Below are positions 33,350 to 45,343 of a stretch of DNA of 64,000 nt, in pieces; positions within the stretch are counted from its first letter, which is position 1, and each line of letters starts with the position of its first letter. Below the pieces are notes generated by a model that searched no databases, was not told the DNA's origin, and was given only the letters and a program-made list of their open reading frames with translations. The DNA lies in contig CM075676.1 of assembly GCA_037962975.1 (NCBI GenBank), positions 99,456,001-99,520,000 of the forward strand. Direction: 5' to 3'. A program made the translations under genes and the position numbers. The stretch comes from Clitoria ternatea (lineage: Eukaryota > Streptophyta > Magnoliopsida > Fabales > Fabaceae).

Positions 33350-34079
33350 TGATCTGTCCTGAACCGGGGTCTAGAGATCCGGACTCAGACCAGTCACGAA
33401 TAGTATGTAAATACTGTATAGAAGACTGGATGTATGTGTATCCGGTGTAGGTATCCGTTGTCCTTGAGTGAGGAGAGCGGATTGGGCGTTCTGGAGATCC
33501 TTCACACCGACCTAACACGTTGAAGTGGGCGAATGGTGGTGTCACCTGCAAAGATTCTCCGACGCTCAAGTCAGTGATTATATTCCAAGTAAGGAATGTA
33601 TTCAGAGAGTAATCAGTCGTAAATAATGAGCTGAAGATCCCTCACTTCAATCATGAAGTGAGTTCATATACCTGATTGGCTCGATTAACGAGGATTCGTT
33701 GGTGGGGAACCACCAACTCCCATTAGCATTATTATATTGCGCACTTACCTGCATGATTGGGTCAAGTGGCTATTTTATATTGAGCATAGAGAATGTAGAC
33801 TAGGATTAGGGAACAAGTTGACCATTCCCGTGAGCAGAATTTGGCTCGTAGTGCAGGGAATTATTGATCGATCCCTGTAGCAACAATCCTTGTCTTTTGC
33901 ACAGTGACGTGTGTATTATCCGATGTCATGGTGTTATCCTGAACAACCGGTATAGGGAGAACGCCTGATACGGAATTACAGCCCGGATGTATACCGATGA
34001 CACCGGTTACACGTAGATGTCTTATCAAAGACGTTGAAATATGTATAGAAGATCGGATACCGGTATTGAGACCGGATCA
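33350..34079 (-). repeat. 5' LTR (right) of the Tat element
   Basis: 730 bp, identical in length to the left LTR and different at three positions, all transitions (AGACCGG/AGACTGG, AACGCG/AACACG, AGTCCGG/AGCCCGG). As the 5' LTR it should drive the minus-strand gag-pol transcript; the CAAT/TATA-like stretch is at about 33663-33680. Confidence 0.95.
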
Positions 34080-34084
34080 ATTAC

Positions 34085-35320
34085 TATTTAATATTTTTTT
34101 TCCAATTATACCCTGCTTTAAATACTACATTACAAATTTTAGTCTAATTTTTTAATTACGTAAATTTAATTTCTAAGCTTTCGAGAGTGTACAATTAAAT
34201 TATTAACAGAAATCTAAGGTAGATATGACATGACTTTTGGATACAGTGACACGTTATCAAATTTCCATTAATAATGTGAGATTGTAAAAGTTGAGAGCTA
34301 AATTAAGGAAATTTAAAGTTAAAGAATAAAATCAGACAAATGTAAGAGTAGTAATAAAAAAATATACAATTGTATGTAATTCTTAATAGAGCAGAAAGAA
34401 AATGATAAGAGTACCGTAGGAAAATAATAAATAATTTAACAGAATCACATGTTAGGCTAAAAAGTCAAGTCCTCATTCTCTAGCAAGTAAAATAACTTCT
34501 ATACTTATTATTCTTTTCATGCAAATTACTTACTCTCTAATTTTCTTATAATACATATTCAATTAATTAAATTAAACAACTAAATCTGGGAAGTATTGGG
34601 ACCGAGAAATAATATTTTTCAACTTGAGCTATGTTGTCAACTTTCAGACTTGGCACATATGAAACAAAGTGACAAACCAAGACGGGAGATAGAACAGAGC
34701 GATTTAGAGAGTGATTACAAGGATGTTTGGTTTGCAGTTGAAGAAACAAAGTTGAGTTGAAATGAAAAATTTAAAGATTGATATTAATTCTTCACGTCGT
34801 TTGAAACAATCAAAATTCCGTTGAACCATACGATCAAAATTCTTCCCCCAATTAACGGAGTTTTCTCCATTAAAGCACTACAACCAAACTGCTCTACTAC
34901 TACTAGATATGAGAAAATATAAATATGGGCACAAATACTGTGGTTTCGAGTACAAATCCAGACCATTGCCATTACCTAAGCACCATTTCCAATTCAAATA
35001 ATAATACTAAGAAACTTAAATTATGAATTTGCGCCTCTTTGGCACTTACATTGAAAATAATTTTGATCAACTAATAAAAACCACATGACACCTCCGTTAG
35101 GTGAAGCTGTACTAATACAATGCAACCCAATCATGGCCTTCATTTTGGAAACACCAAACTCCCAAACCAAAAATAGGAAAATCTTTAATAGTCAAGTACT
35201 ACTAAGTAATTAAGGTGAACATGGACCCATATATATTCACCCTTCATATATATATATATATATATAAGTACAATAGGGTCTAGTGGGGCAAGATTTGGCA
35301 GTTTCTTATTAAACTGTCAA
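34085..35320. other. Intergenic, downstream of PME-3
   Basis: AT-rich, no gene seen. A TA microsatellite lies at about 35248-35266, shortly before the PME-3 stop codon. Confidence 0.5.
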
Positions 35321-38300
35321 TCAAGCAGTGTAGGTTACACCTGTGGAAGGTAACCATAGATTCCCCTCAATAAATTGAGCCACTGTGAAGTTACTAACTT
35401 GGCTAGAATCATTCAATGTATGGTACCCTGGCCATGTCACACGGTTAGCAGTTCCAGCACCTGGCCCAGAGTTCATGTACTCGGCATAGTACAAAGTGTC
35501 CAAAGCAAAATTACCATTCCACTCTAGCCACCCTTCTGGTCTTATCACATTACTCATGTATGATTGCATGAAAACCGTTCTTGAGTAAGTCTTCCAGGGT
35601 CTTCCAAGGTATGTTTCCGTGGAATTAACAAAAGGTACAAGGTCAGAATCTGCAGTTAAGTTACAAAATTGGAATGAGAAGCCTGTTGGTTCATTTGGGT
35701 CTTTTCTTCCTTGAGCTGTCACTGTGTTCTTTTGGTCCGGTAAGCCTTTCTTGGCTTGTATTTGGCAGTTTTGGAACACTGCAGTTGCATCTCCAAAGAT
35801 GAAATCAACAGTGCCTGTGATTTTGCATTCTCTGAAGAACTGGCGCATGGTGTGAGTGTAGAGAGTGTCTTGGTAACCAAAGATCCCACATCGGTAGAAC
35901 ACAGAGAGGTCAGAGTCTGATCTCAGTGCCACTGCTTGGTGCTTCTCTGGCCCTGCTGTGTTCTGAAAGGAAATGTCTCTTGCTATGAACCCTCTCCCAC
36001 TCACAGCTACGTGTTCAAACAAGTGACAGTAAGAATTTGGTCACACATTTCAATCACTCAAGAGGACAATTTTTGAGAATTTTAGTTGTACTTTTAAAAA
36101 AATAAATCAAAGACACTATAATATCATTCCATCTATAGTTAAAGATTAATTATTTCAAACGCAAAGATCATCAAAATAGACATGGATAGTGTTAGGTAGT
36201 TAGTTAAGTAATAGCATATGATTAAATAGTAAGGTCCTACTCATTAATGTTGAGGGTTATAGGTCGAAATTATATTTATGCACTTCATTCAATCTTGTGA
36301 ATTATGAGGTGACTGCTCCTAATCAAATGAGCTTTCACCCGTTGCACTAGAGTTTTCGTGCTTACCACCCATTAGGAATGTTACTTTGCCCACATGGATT
36401 GATGAATGTTGTTGATAATAAAACCCATACTCACTGTTCAGTAAAGCCTATATTGAAGACTTTACATCTTTTAACAATGTTTTCAGAACCGGATCGGTTA
36501 TTAAATTGGTAAAGACACTAATTCAAACAAATAGTAGTTGAACGAGTAGTATTAAATAATTGATCCGAACTGATTACTTAACCAATTCATGGTTCAACCG
36601 GTCGAACCGACCGAACTGGTTCAGTTTTTAATAATGCTTTTTAATAATCAAATTTTGAGTAAATATTTTGATTTTTTAAATATTGTTATATGGTTAGTCG
36701 AAACATTCATTAATGTAATGTATTAGATTATTTTTGTTTCACTGGAAATTGAATTTGTCTTGACAAATCGTGAATCTTTTTCAATCAACTGTGAGCTGGT
36801 CAATTGGTTTTACATAATATGTTAAATGTATTGACACAATAAAGAATTGCAAAAACTAAACAAAAAATAGGATTTATAAAAACAAAAAGTAACATTTTGG
36901 TCCAACCATGCACTTGTACGTCCAAGAATATTTTGATGAAAATGTTTTATGCTCATTAGCTCATTTCTTTTAATGTTAATGTTTTTGGCCTCTTAAAAAA
37001 ATTGATATGATTAAAAGTTCAAAATAATTTAATTTATATTTAAAAAGTAACTAAACGGGGGATTAAAAATTAGTGCTGAAGGTCCCCATCTACACCGCGT
37101 AGCACCTACTTCTTTTATAACAACGCCTTTCGGCTTTCATTAACAGGAAAAAAAATCATTTAAGCATTAGTTATGCACTTATGCTATGAGAATTTTTAGT
37201 TATTTATTAACCAATAAATATTTAACATACTATTAATATTAAAATATTACTATATACTCAACAATAATTTATTCCACCACGACGATGTGACAAAACAATC
37301 TTTGTTTATACTCATTTAAATAACATTAATATTCTTTTGATATTGTTTCAATTTAATTCTTATACTTATTGGTGTAGAGATTTTTACCTTGTTAATTAAT
37401 TAGAAAATATTTTAAATGTGAATCTCAAAATAATTATTATAAATATTCATACTTACATAAATAATTCATAATAACTGATAAAGTAAAAATATTTTTTCAG
37501 TGTATTGTAATTAGATTTTACTTTTCTTCCATTTTTATTTTTATTTCACTTCAATTTATTTATTTATTTATTCAATTATTAAGTTTTTAAAAACATATAG
37601 TATGCATTTTTAAATATTACCACCAAGTTTTAACAGACCCACAATAAATTTATAAGAATATTCAATGATTAATTACAGAGCCACAGAGGGTTTATTTCTT
37701 TTAAGACCAGAGGAAATTGTTTTTTTTTATGAGACTAGAGGAAATTGTCAACGATACATCTTTTAACACATTCTTTTAAATTTACTATTTGCTATTAATT
37801 AAAATTTATTAAAAATCATAAGTAATTTTATCAAAATATAGATATTTACATACTTTCATGATTTTTTAATAAATTTCCGTCATTAATAAAAACTATATAC
37901 GGTGAGAAAAATTGTTAAAGAGTGTAGTCTTATCATTTATATATTTTAAAATGAATGCACTTAAATTAAAAATATATGTAATGGAGACTTAAAGTAATAC
38001 GACCTCTGACATTTTTTTTATTGTAGACTAAAAAAATTGAAAGCAGTTAAATATCTGTAAGTAAATTTTGTCCCAAATTTTTATTTTAAAATAGACAAAC
38101 TATTTTATATTATTTTTTGTCAACTATTTTTAATTCTTTAAACTGAAACTCGCCAACGGATCCAAGAACAGAGAACAAACTTTTAAATAGTCATTGAGAT
38201 ATATAGTCTCAACTCACCTAAGTTAATTTCTTATATTTTAAAAAATTTCAATTTGATATGTGATTTTTTACAAAATAATCTTTAATTTTAATTAAATTAT

Positions 38301-39296
38301 ACTATAAATAATAACTTTTTACTCTGACAAAAAAGGAAAGAAAAGTGTTACCAAAGGTAGGTGATCTGAAGGTGGTCCAACCGTCGACAAAACTCCGGCT
38401 ACCGGAGATAACAGTGGCATCCATTCCATCTCCGACCAACATGATGTTCCATTTCTTCTTCTTGATCTCAACGTTCTCCACATAAACACCTTTCTTCACG
38501 TATATCACATAGCGTTTCATGCTATAATCAGGGGCTGCAACCACCGCATCCATGATCTTAGCATACTTCCCACTCCCATCTGCAGCCACCACAACATCAG
38601 CAACCACCCCGTTCGCCTGTAGCAGCTTCCTATCCTTCGGTTTAACCCACGAAGGAAATTTCCCCTTATTCCCCAATTCGTCCTTCGCAGGAACCACCAC
38701 CTGTGTAAGAAGCCTCTTCACCAATGAAACCACTTGGCCAAGCCCACTCGACACTAAACCCTTCACAATGCTGTTCGTTCCCTCGAATCCCTCCATGCAT
38801 GTCTCTGGATTTGCAAGTACTGCACTTAACCATGTCCTCAAATCAGAGCTTAAGTTCCCCGTGCTGTTATGCTTCCCTACAACAACATTAAGATCCTAAA
38901 TATATCGAGTCTATAAACCTCTTACAATGGTTTTGTGATTGCATTTGAGTGAATTTGCAAGGAACAGGTGATACCTTTGGGGTTTTGAGTGGCGGAGAGG
39001 GACCAGGAGAGGACATCGGAGGACAAGTCAAGTAAATCGAGGCAATCTGAAACGGCGGTTAAGAGGCGGAGGTTGGCGAAGGGAGGGCTGAAGCGTGACA
39101 AAATGGAAGAAACTTGCTCGACAACAGCGATAAGTTCCGTTAGGGAGGAGACGAATGCGGTTGGGGAAACCTTGAGGTGGAGGCATGCTGATCCGGCGAA
39201 ATCAGCGTGAGCAGCACCCAATCCGAGGAAGAACACCAACAACAAGGTTAATGTTAATGTTAATGTGTGTGGCTGTTTCCTTGAAGGAAGAGCCAT
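35321..39296 (-). CDS. Pectin methylesterase with PMEI pro-region (PME-3), three exons
   Basis: Exons 39296-38975, 38876-38352 and 36006-35321 join in frame to 510 residues. The first intron (98 bp) splits the PMEI-like region at NPKG; the second is 2.35 kb. The ATG at 39296 is preferred over one at 39335 because it starts a clean signal peptide (about 1-33, with a run of Leu/Thr) and follows a TTTAAATA box. The pro-region ends with KDRKLLQ, the processing site. The catalytic domain has Q306 (QAVALR), Q328 and D329 (YQDTLY), D350 (GTVDFIFGD) and R418/W420 (YLGRPW), all expected for an active enzyme. It ends STGVTYTA. The long second intron contains a MITE (36473-36640). A recent 16-kb retrotransposon lies 1.2 kb beyond its stop codon. 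Confidence 0.92.
36473..36640. mobile_element. MITE-like repeat rich in AACCGG, copy 1 (in PME-3 intron)
   Basis: Begins AATGTTTTCAGAACCGGATC and ends with GGTTCAACCGGTCGAACC followed by GGTTCAGTTTTTAATAATG. The ends are inverted repeats, and the whole matches 60852-61030 in the opposite orientation. No coding capacity. The superfamily was not determined. Confidence 0.6.
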
Positions 39297-40190
39297 GTTA
39301 AGTTGTTGCAAGTAAACGAATGAGAGATCTTGCATATTTAAAGAAGGAAGAAGAGGTTAACTCGAATCTATTGGCTTTGCCTGCCTGTGGGAATTCAACA
39401 CTGTCACTCTCCAACCTCAAGTATAAAGTGTGCCAAAACAATCAAAGAAATACAAAATTGTTTAAATTAACAACTTTTGATTCAAAGACATGTGATTCAA
39501 AAATAAAGTAGCCACCAAATTATTAATATCAACAAACTTGATTAACTAATTCATGCATATCCAATTGATTATTACTATTTTTTTCTTTAATATTAGAAGC
39601 AAGTAATGGAGGTAATAATATGTAAAAAAAAAAAAAAAGAAGAAGAATTGTGTACTAATTAACCAAATCCACAAGTCATGGTGTCTTTACTTTAGCACCC
39701 CACCAAGTACAGTTTCCACCAAATGAATTTGTTGCATAGACATGGACCGCTTTCTGTTTCTCTGGTGTTCTCTCTTTACTCTCAGCATCCTCATCAAATA
39801 AAATCCACTACACCTTAGCACCGATTTTATGTGAAATGATAAAATAAATACACGAGAGTACGTAATATTCAATTATTCATACTTTAAGCAAGTGACCCAT
39901 GCATGCTTGCTGGAGTGGTCCATGTCCCTCGTACAAGCATATATCATGGGTAGTATTATTATAACACTACTCACCCTTACCAAGATACAAACTAATTCTC
40001 AGTAAATGGATACATAAGGAAACTCATAATCATTAAAAATGAAAAAAAAAAACAGCGAAGAATGTTCCGAGTAAATAAACATTAAAAGTTATTTTACTTA
40101 CTCGCATATTAAAGCTTCAACAATTACTGAAAATATCTTGTAGCTTTAAAGTCTAAAACAACATATTCAACTCAATCTAATATCATCAGT
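39297..40190. other. Upstream region of PME-3 and intergenic
   Basis: A TATA-like TTTAAATA on the minus strand lies at about 39336-39345, some 40 bp before the PME-3 start codon. The remainder is AT-rich with no gene seen. Confidence 0.5.
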
Positions 40191-40531
40191 GTTAGATGAA
40201 TTGGTAGAAGCTGTTCTAATTTAATTTTTTTTATCTTTCCTTTAAGTATTAAGAATTGTAAACACGTTACATTTTGATGGGAAAAATTGTATCGTTTTAT
40301 GGTGGTTCTTAATAAAGCTGAGCCATGTGCACTAGATTATCAGTTACAAGTCAGTTAGAAAGTTCAGTTTCAATGTGGTCAACACCACCTGAGCTTAATT
40401 TACACTTGCATTTAGTTTCCTTTTATAAATAGTTTCTGTTGTATTCTGTTCAATAATTAATGAAGATTTAGTTTTCATCTTCCTCTATCTTATTTTTCTC
40501 TCTGTTTCTTCTTTATCCTCTAGTTTTATTA
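40191..40531 (+). repeat. Remnant 5' LTR of the copia element
   Basis: Placed by the TATA box TTATAAAT (40433-40440) and the primer binding site that follows. The start at a TGTTAGATG motif is uncertain, because no second LTR is left for comparison. Confidence 0.45.
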
Positions 40532-40544
40532 TGATATCAAAGCT
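40532..40544 (+). promoter_or_regulatory. Decayed copia primer binding site
   Basis: TGATATCAAAGCT differs by two transitions from TGGTATCAGAGC, the initiator-methionine tRNA site used by most plant copia elements. Confidence 0.7.
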
Positions 40545-40569
40545 CTAGGTTGATAGAGTTGCTTATCTC

Positions 40570-41239
40570 TAATGGTGTGTGCATTGACCTCCGGTGGAGG
40601 GTAACCATCAAAATCAAGATCCACAGAATTCGACATCTCCTTACTACATTCATCCTGGTAAGAATCCAACTATTGCCTTGGTAACACCTGTTTTGACAGG
40701 CAGCATTTCCATTTCGGGTCTCGATCGATGCGTAGAGTGTTGATTTTGAAAAATAAGTTCAAATTTGTAGATGATTCAATTAATATGCCAAATTGATTTG
40801 ATCTGATGTTCTATCTTTGGGAAAGATGTAACAATCTTGTCCATTCTTAGATTATTCACTCAATTTCTGAGTCTATTACGCGTGATGCATGTAGATCTTG
40901 CTTCCGATGTATGGGCTGCGAGAGAGATTTTCGCAGGGAGATTTGATTCGTGTATCAGAGTTGCAACAAGAAATATATAATATGAGGTAGGGATCTTCGA
41001 ATGTAATTGAATATTTCACTGAATTGAAGACTTTATGGGAAGAGTTGGAAAACTATAAACCTGTGCCTTATTGTACTTGTGTTGTTCCTTGCTCTTGTGC
41101 ACCTATGAGAAATGTCAAGGTGTATAAGGAGCATGATAAGATAATCCGTTTTTTAACTAGATTGAATGATGATTTTTCTTCCATTAGATCCCAAATTTTG
41201 ATAATGGAACCCCCGTCAACACTAAATCGTGTGTTCTTA
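40570..41239 (+). pseudogene. Copia gag, N-terminal fragment
   Basis: Contains recognisable pieces such as LVTPVLTG-like and KNKFKFVDDSI in changing frames, then an open stretch from 41024 with LKTLWEELENYKPVP and VIRFL-LNDDFS-like sequence of copia gag. Several frameshifts and stops are present. It is cut at 41239 by CACTA-1; the next codons of gag resume at 44401. Confidence 0.75.
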
Positions 41240-41463
41240 CACTAGTGAAAAAAAGGATATAATCACGGTTAAAAAAGGCCTTTATTCACGGTTAAAGAAC
41301 CGTGGTTGTTGCAGCCGTGGTAGTAGATGATGGTCTTTAACCACGGTTAACAACCGTGGTAATAACATCACATCTAACCACGGTTAAGAACAACTGTGAA
41401 TATAACTTACTATTTATATTCACGGTTATCGAGCATAATCGTGAATATAAGAACTGAAAGATG

Positions 41464-41679
41464 TCAGTTACAAACTACTTATATTCACGGTTATGATGGA
41501 CAACCGTGGATATAGATATATTTTATCCACGGTTGTCCATCACAACCGTGAATATAAGTATGGATTGGTTTCAGTTACAAACTACTTATATTCACGGTTA
41601 TGATGGACAACCGTGGATAAAATATATCTATATCCACGGTTGTCCATCATAACCGTGAATATAAGTAGTTTGTAACTGA
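41464..41679. repeat. 97-bp near-perfect palindrome in CACTA-1
   Basis: Arms 41464-41560 and 41583-41679 are inverted copies identical at 96 of 97 positions, with a 22-bp spacer. Each arm holds four subterminal motifs. A 49-bp part of the left arm (41464-41512) also recurs directly at 41571-41619. Confidence 0.9.
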
Positions 41680-41926
41680 CATCTTTAAATACTTATATTC
41701 ACGGTTGTTGCCATAACCGTGGATAAATATAGTCTATATTCACGGTTGTTGCCATAACCGTGAATAAATACTGAGGTTTTTTTTTTAATATGGATTCTGT
41801 TTTATCGTTTCCCAACCCTGCATTCAAACAAACCAGTACAGTATATAGTATGCCACAGCAACACTATGCCGAAAGAATGGTATGTATATATATAACAATT
41901 TATTTTCTATATCAATTCATAACAAC

Positions 41927-42307
41927 CTAAAGAATGGTACAGTATACATGAGCTTTCTTAAAACCTTCTACCCCTACATCACGGATCATATCCTCGAGTC
42001 GGTCATCCATGTCGACATCGTTGTCATGCATCGAGCTTCGATTTTCAGTCTGAGAGCTGTTACTTGGCACCACCACATCTTCACCATGCCATATCCAACG
42101 CGTATAACTACGTAGAAAACCGTCACACAGTAGATGTTCTCGCACCTCTTCCAAGTCTACCCGACGCAGGTTGAAGCATTTAACACAAGGGCAAAAATAC
42201 TTTCCATTCACCCCCACTGCATTCCTCGCTACGAATTCTATAAATGATTCAACTCCCCCCTCGTACTCCAGACTTAGGCGTGACGCAGAAATCCAACTCC
42301 GATCCAT
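41927..42307 (-). pseudogene. Transposase-associated domain exon of CACTA-1
   Basis: 126-residue frame starting MDRSWISASRLSLEYEGGV, with FIEFVARNA, CPCVKCFN, VREHLLCDGFLRSY and WIWHGE. This is the cysteine/histidine-rich transposase-associated domain at the N-terminus of plant En/Spm transposases (TNP2-like). The catalytic transposase that should follow is missing. The last residues run into non-homologous sequence. Not a host gene. Confidence 0.85.
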
Positions 42308-44103
42308 ACCAACTATTTACAAGGTGCTATGATCAACCTCACTTTTTATACAAAGGTGGTGGTCCTATACCCATTCAGCATGACATTTATTTTTATACGT
42401 CATTCATATATACAGGTTAGGACTTATTTTAAAATTTGATGAAATTTCGGCAGCATTTTGCATTGGTCTCTAAGTACACAAAATGAGAGTGGTCAAATCA
42501 AATTCAACCACAACCAAATATGCACCCAGAGAACAACACAAAATACAAGTTATCGAAATTTTATAAAATTTTAAAATAACTCCTAACTTGTACATACTAA
42601 CAATGACGTATAAAAAATAATTGTTCATCCCAAACTGTCCAAAGGGACAATTCAAGATTCAACACAAACGATGACATTAATTGATTTAATGACCATTTGT
42701 GTCGAATCTCAAACGGGGAACTACGGTTCACTCATATGCACAACAACTTTCATACTAGTTAACAACCACATACATACAACAACAATAAACATAACATATA
42801 AGAGCAACCAACAATAACAGAAATAAAATGGATAATAATTTAGTTAACTTTTTTCCTAAAATAGTATGATGTTTTTAATTTATGTTATTTTCAAGTAGAA
42901 GTATGGTGTTGGAGTATGGATTATGGATTATGGATTATGATGTTGGTTTATAATGCAGGTTCAAACTTTAGACTTTTATTTAGTAATTAATATGATATTT
43001 TTAAATTCTATTATTTTCAACTAGAACTATGGTGTTAGATGATGGATTATGGACTATGAGAATTTTTAGATTTGAACTTTTATTTTATGCAATACGGCTT
43101 ATGGATTACTAAAAAGGACATTAATTAAAAAAAGTAGTAAAGTAGTATATTTTTGTAAATAATATTAACAATTACACATTAAAATATTTCATTTATAATT
43201 TAATTAACAAAATATATTTATTAATAAAAATTAATAATAAATATATATTATTATAAATATATGTATTGCAACTAAAATTTAATATTATTAATATATATTA
43301 AATATATCAATAAATTTATGGTATACCAAGCCAAGAATCTCCACCAGTGCTCCATCTTCTCCAACAGGCAGAAGGGCAAAACCGTCCACAACACACAGAA
43401 ATGCAAACGGAGATTCGGAATGGGAGGTATGATGGAGGCACAAGGTAACGTGGTTCTCAGCTTTCAAACGGAGAAGATGGCAACGGAGACGGAGGAAGCG
43501 TGTGTTGCCAAACGGTTCACAGCAAAATGCATATAACCAACGAATGGAACGGAGACGTAACTTTTTTCCAAACAGGCACTTAATCTAACGCAACGGAGAG
43601 AACTAAGGTAATTTTCTAAAAAATGCATATAACCAAACAGGCACATAAACAGAGGAATACCAACAGAGAAAGAATCAATATATTATGACAAACACGCATG
43701 ACAATGGGGGTTCAGGGAACCTACCTGAATGAAGAAAGGAAGAAGATGCTGAACAGAGAGAAGGGCACGAAGCTCACAGATAATGGAGAAGACGACAACC
43801 AACGCGCAGAAGAAGAGAAACTGAAAAAAGAGAGAAAGGCGCGGCTTTTGAAGTTTCAGAAAGGATGTATATTCACGGTTCCCCTTGAAACCGTGAATAT
43901 ATTACACATATATTCACGGTTTAACAAACAACCGTGGATAAATGTTAACTATATATCCACGGTTACGATACCAACCGTGGATAAATATTAAATCTATATT
44001 CACAGTTATAGAAACAACCGTGGACATAGAGTACCCAGTGATTAAACCCTAAAACCTGAACTATATATCCACGGTTGGAAATACAACCGTGAATATTGAC
44101 ATC

Positions 44104-44281
44104 TATATATATCCACGGTTAACATCATAACCGTGAACGTACCCATCAATATATATTCACGGTTGTGATTAAAACCGTCGATATATATTTTAGGTACTAT
44201 ATATCCACGGTTGACTCCTCAACCGTGAATATATATTGATGGTTACGTTCACGGTTATGATGTTAACCGTGGATATATAGT
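44104..44281. repeat. Inverted repeat at the right end of CACTA-1
   Basis: Arms of about 60 bp (about 44104-44165 and 44221-44281) containing ATCCACGGTTAACATCATAA and ATCAATATATATTCACGG pair with only small differences. The spacer carries two more motif pairs. Confidence 0.75.
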
Positions 44282-44463
44282 TTTCTCTGATTAAAACGTT
44301 CACCTTATAATTTCAAAAATGCCACCGCGTATGTTTTTATCACTGATCCTCTTCTACCCTGAATAATATCCCATTGTTATATCCATTTTTTCCACTAGTG
44401 TTAATGGTTCTTCAACATGAGAGACAAAATGGTCTTGGTTCTTGAACTGTTCTTTACAGGGGG

Positions 44464-45343
44464 TGTAGAAGTATGCTTGTAGAACAACTCAACATATACA
44501 TATAAATGTGTTTTGATACAAAGCAATGTATGTATAAATGTAAATACAAAGAGTCTTCGTATGCTGAGGCGGAGTGTAATGTACTGCAGGGCGGTGTCAC
44601 AGTCCGCCTGACGGAATCTTCGTTGCCTTGACCCGATTGGGGGTGGTACCTGCAATCGTTCTCCGACGCTCAAGTCAGTATTTCAGAATACTTAGAGACT
44701 TAGAAAGACAATCAGAGAAAACTATGCAAGTAAGAGAGTGTAAGGTTCAGAGAATGGGAAAGATCCCTTAGACCTTTTCAAGAGAGGTTTATATACCTGT
44801 CACGGGTGCTGCATTATTGGTAGGACCCGCTCCTTGTCTTCAGGCATAATGCTGAAAGGGTAGTGGGTCCCTGCGCCGTTTACTAGCACCATTATTGTAG
44901 TAGGTATCGCAACTTGTCTGGAAAGCGTTAGTGCTTTAATATTTTATTGTTATTTCCCTTTATGCGTGACAGCGTGATTCCCATTATTAACCTCTCAAGA
45001 CAGAGTCAATCTCGTGCCGGGGTTGTGAGTATGGGCTCGCTACGCAGTGTGGCAAATTCAGTATTCCGCCTGAGTTGAGCCTATGGCTTGGCGGAGTAAC
45101 AACTTTGGCGAGGTTACATTCCTTGACGGAGTAACATGCCTGGGCGGAGTTACATTCCTTGGCGGGGTAACGTGCCTGGGCGGAGTTATGAACCTTGGCG
45201 GCGTTACTTGCCCTGGCGGTATGCACTCCGTATAGTATTTGTAGTGTATTTGAAGAGTACTTCTCTTTATCCAAAATGCTGATCTGGCAAGGCATTGAAG
45301 CCATGCTCTTGGGGGCCGGTGTTAGGACCGGATCAGTTCTACA
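44464..45343 (-). mobile_element. Solo LTR, Tat-type, in copia gag
   Basis: An 880-bp block with inverted ends TGTAGAA/TTCTACA. It contains CCGACGCTCAAGTCAG (about 44660) and, on the minus strand, a TATATAAA box (around 44793). The right part has a tandem run of GGCGGAGTTAC-like units (45090-45225). Copia gag stops at 44463 and continues at 45344. The flanks ACAGG and CCAGG suggest an imperfect target duplication, so the exact left edge may be off by a few bases. Confidence 0.75.

Larger units (their letters stand above)
17742..34079 (-). mobile_element. Intact Ty3/gypsy LTR retrotransposon, Tat lineage, with two antisense genes
   Basis: A 16,338-bp element with 730-bp LTRs at both ends and an exact 5-bp target duplication ATTAC (17737-17741 and 34080-34084). 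The LTRs differ at three positions only. Gag-pol runs on the minus strand, so the right LTR is the 5' LTR. Pol contains protease, reverse transcriptase, RNase H, a second RNase H and integrase in that order; the second RNase H marks the Tat (Ogre/Retand-like) group. Between pol and the 3' (left) LTR lie about 9 kb of extra sequence with tandem repeats and two plus-strand, intron-containing genes. Extra antisense ORFs in this region are known from Tat elements; two diverged copies in one element are unusual. Two stop codons interrupt gag-pol and one interrupts the first antisense gene, so this copy is probably not autonomous now. Confidence 0.95.
41240..44400 (-). mobile_element. CACTA (En/Spm) transposon 1, non-autonomous
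   Basis: A 3161-bp element with inverted ends CACTAGTGAAAAAAAGGAT (left) and CACTAGTGGAAAAAATGGAT (read inward from the right), flanked by the 3-bp duplication TTA (41237-41239 and 44401-44403). Both subterminal regions (41260-41770 and 43865-44285) are packed with TATTCACGGTT/AACCGTGAATA and TATCCACGGTT/AACCGTGGATA motifs in inverted pairs. The interior keeps only one transposase-associated exon; the main transposase is deleted. It inserted into copia gag. Confidence 0.92.
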
